DNA of 64,000 nucleotides, taken from contig NC_056415.1 in the NCBI RefSeq assembly GCF_905147365.1, forward strand, positions 12,232,001-12,296,000, read 5' to 3'. The position numbers and the translations under genes were made by a program. How positions within the stretch are numbered: the stretch's first letter is position 1; each line of letters opens with the position of its first letter. Under the pieces are notes generated by a model, which saw only the letters and a program-made list of their open reading frames with translations, was not told the DNA's origin and made no database searches. Positions 63,279-64,000 of this stretch are shown one piece after another. Source of the DNA: Aricia agestis (taxonomy: Eukaryota > Arthropoda > Insecta > Lepidoptera > Lycaenidae).

Positions 63279-64000
63279 GATACCCGTGCTATGGTTAAAA
63301 GAAATAATATTACATATTATGCTATAGACATTAGACATATAGAATAGAACGTAATGTATATAGAATAGTCTAGCACATAATATAGTTACCGCTTAGACCG
63401 GTTTCTTCCAGAAAACCATAAAAAATTATATTTAGAAACAAAAGGATTTTAATTTATATACCCCATGCTCATTAATGATCCATAGTGATTCGTGACTTCG
63501 TGAGCCAATGTGCAGTAATAGTAGGTATCTGTTTCTACAGTGCACTAATAAATAAATATTGTTAATTGCAATTTATTATAAGCCTGTATCATGCAATCTC
63601 TCTCACACTAGCGGGAATTATGTGCTTCAGGAGCCCTGAATCTGTCTTATCTTATCAGACGTACGGGTTTTGCTCACGACATTTCCGCGGCTATAAGAAT
63701 AAATCGAGACTAATTGAATTTTCAAATACCTTACGGGATCGGGATTTATTCTTTTTTTTAATGCAATTGGAGATAGTGTAGGCGTAAGGATCAGAAGGTT
63801 GAAAACAGTTTTTATCAATATGTACAGTCACCACTAACATATTTTATCAAGATGCAAACACTGGTACAATGACAAACTCAATATTATCTGTGATGTTATA
63901 TTGCCCATAGCTTCGGTTGCGAAGAAAGTCGTTAATCGCGCAAAAACTGTTTATACCACTATAATATATAACGTATCCTATGAGCTCTACGCATCTCCAT
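63279..64000. other. AT-rich end of the window, nothing recognised
   Basis: No exon with coding character. Minus-strand 63837-63845 (ATG, two codons, then GTGACT) is in phase for gene D exon 1 but lacks a good donor and TATA spacing. Confidence 0.3.

Noticed and set aside
63837..63845. Candidate exon 1 of gene D
   Set aside because: In phase, but the donor (GTGACT) is weak and no TATA box is at the right distance; not called.
1..64000. CRISPR arrays, operons, prokaryotic signals
   Set aside because: None expected or seen; the window is eukaryotic with spliced genes.

Overview
The window looks like AT-rich nuclear DNA from a moth or butterfly (Lepidoptera). The evidence is small three-exon RR-1 cuticular protein genes with GT/AG introns, tRNA-derived SINEs whose bodies look lepidopteran, interspersed modules with CTGT tracts ending in 'GTACGGAACCCTAAAA', and 3' ends of non-LTR retrotransposons encoding a '...SDAASVHGRR' tail. 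The species cannot be named from sequence alone.

Only four genes are convincing, all members of the RR-1 (chitin_bind_4) cuticular protein family: gene A (- strand, 7805-11555), gene B (+, 27097-31007), gene C (- strand, 36645-42083) and gene D (- strand, 43141-55978, first exon not found). They share one architecture: a 12-nt first coding exon, a 119-128-nt second exon with the end of the signal peptide and the linker, and a third exon of 184-199 nt with the chitin-binding domain. The second intron always splits a codon after its second base. They are a dispersed tandem family whose members have been pushed apart by transposons. Gene D is the outlier, with an eroded chitin-binding consensus and a 12.5-kb second intron. 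A decayed cyclin-like pseudogene lies at about 18887-19882.

Most of the rest is transposon-derived. I see several MITE families present in 2-4 copies each. At least four hAT-type insertions have exact or near-exact 8-bp target duplications. There are two tRNA-SINE families, LINE 3' fragments (one retaining 236 codons of reverse-transcriptase C-terminal region), RTE-like 3' tails, a mariner remnant, and several elements nested inside others. A second theme is perfect or nearly perfect short-loop palindromes (14-33 bp arms) in unrelated contexts: pseudogene exon, SINE, MITE, intron.

Layout: 1-7800 repeats, including a 0.55-kb tandem duplication and a cluster of eight AGGGAATCA motifs; 7805-11620 gene A; 11.6-27 kb transposons plus the cyclin pseudogene; 27.0-31.1 kb gene B; 31.1-36.6 kb SINE, nested hAT MITEs and LINE; 36.6-42.1 kb gene C; 43.1-56.0 kb gene D with a repeat-filled intron; 56-64 kb AT-rich sequence with mariner, MITE and foldback elements. 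The encoded proteins are all predicted to be secreted and to bind chitin in the cuticle. No promoter sharing is visible apart from a TATA-like box about 50-70 bp upstream of the start codon in genes A, B and C.
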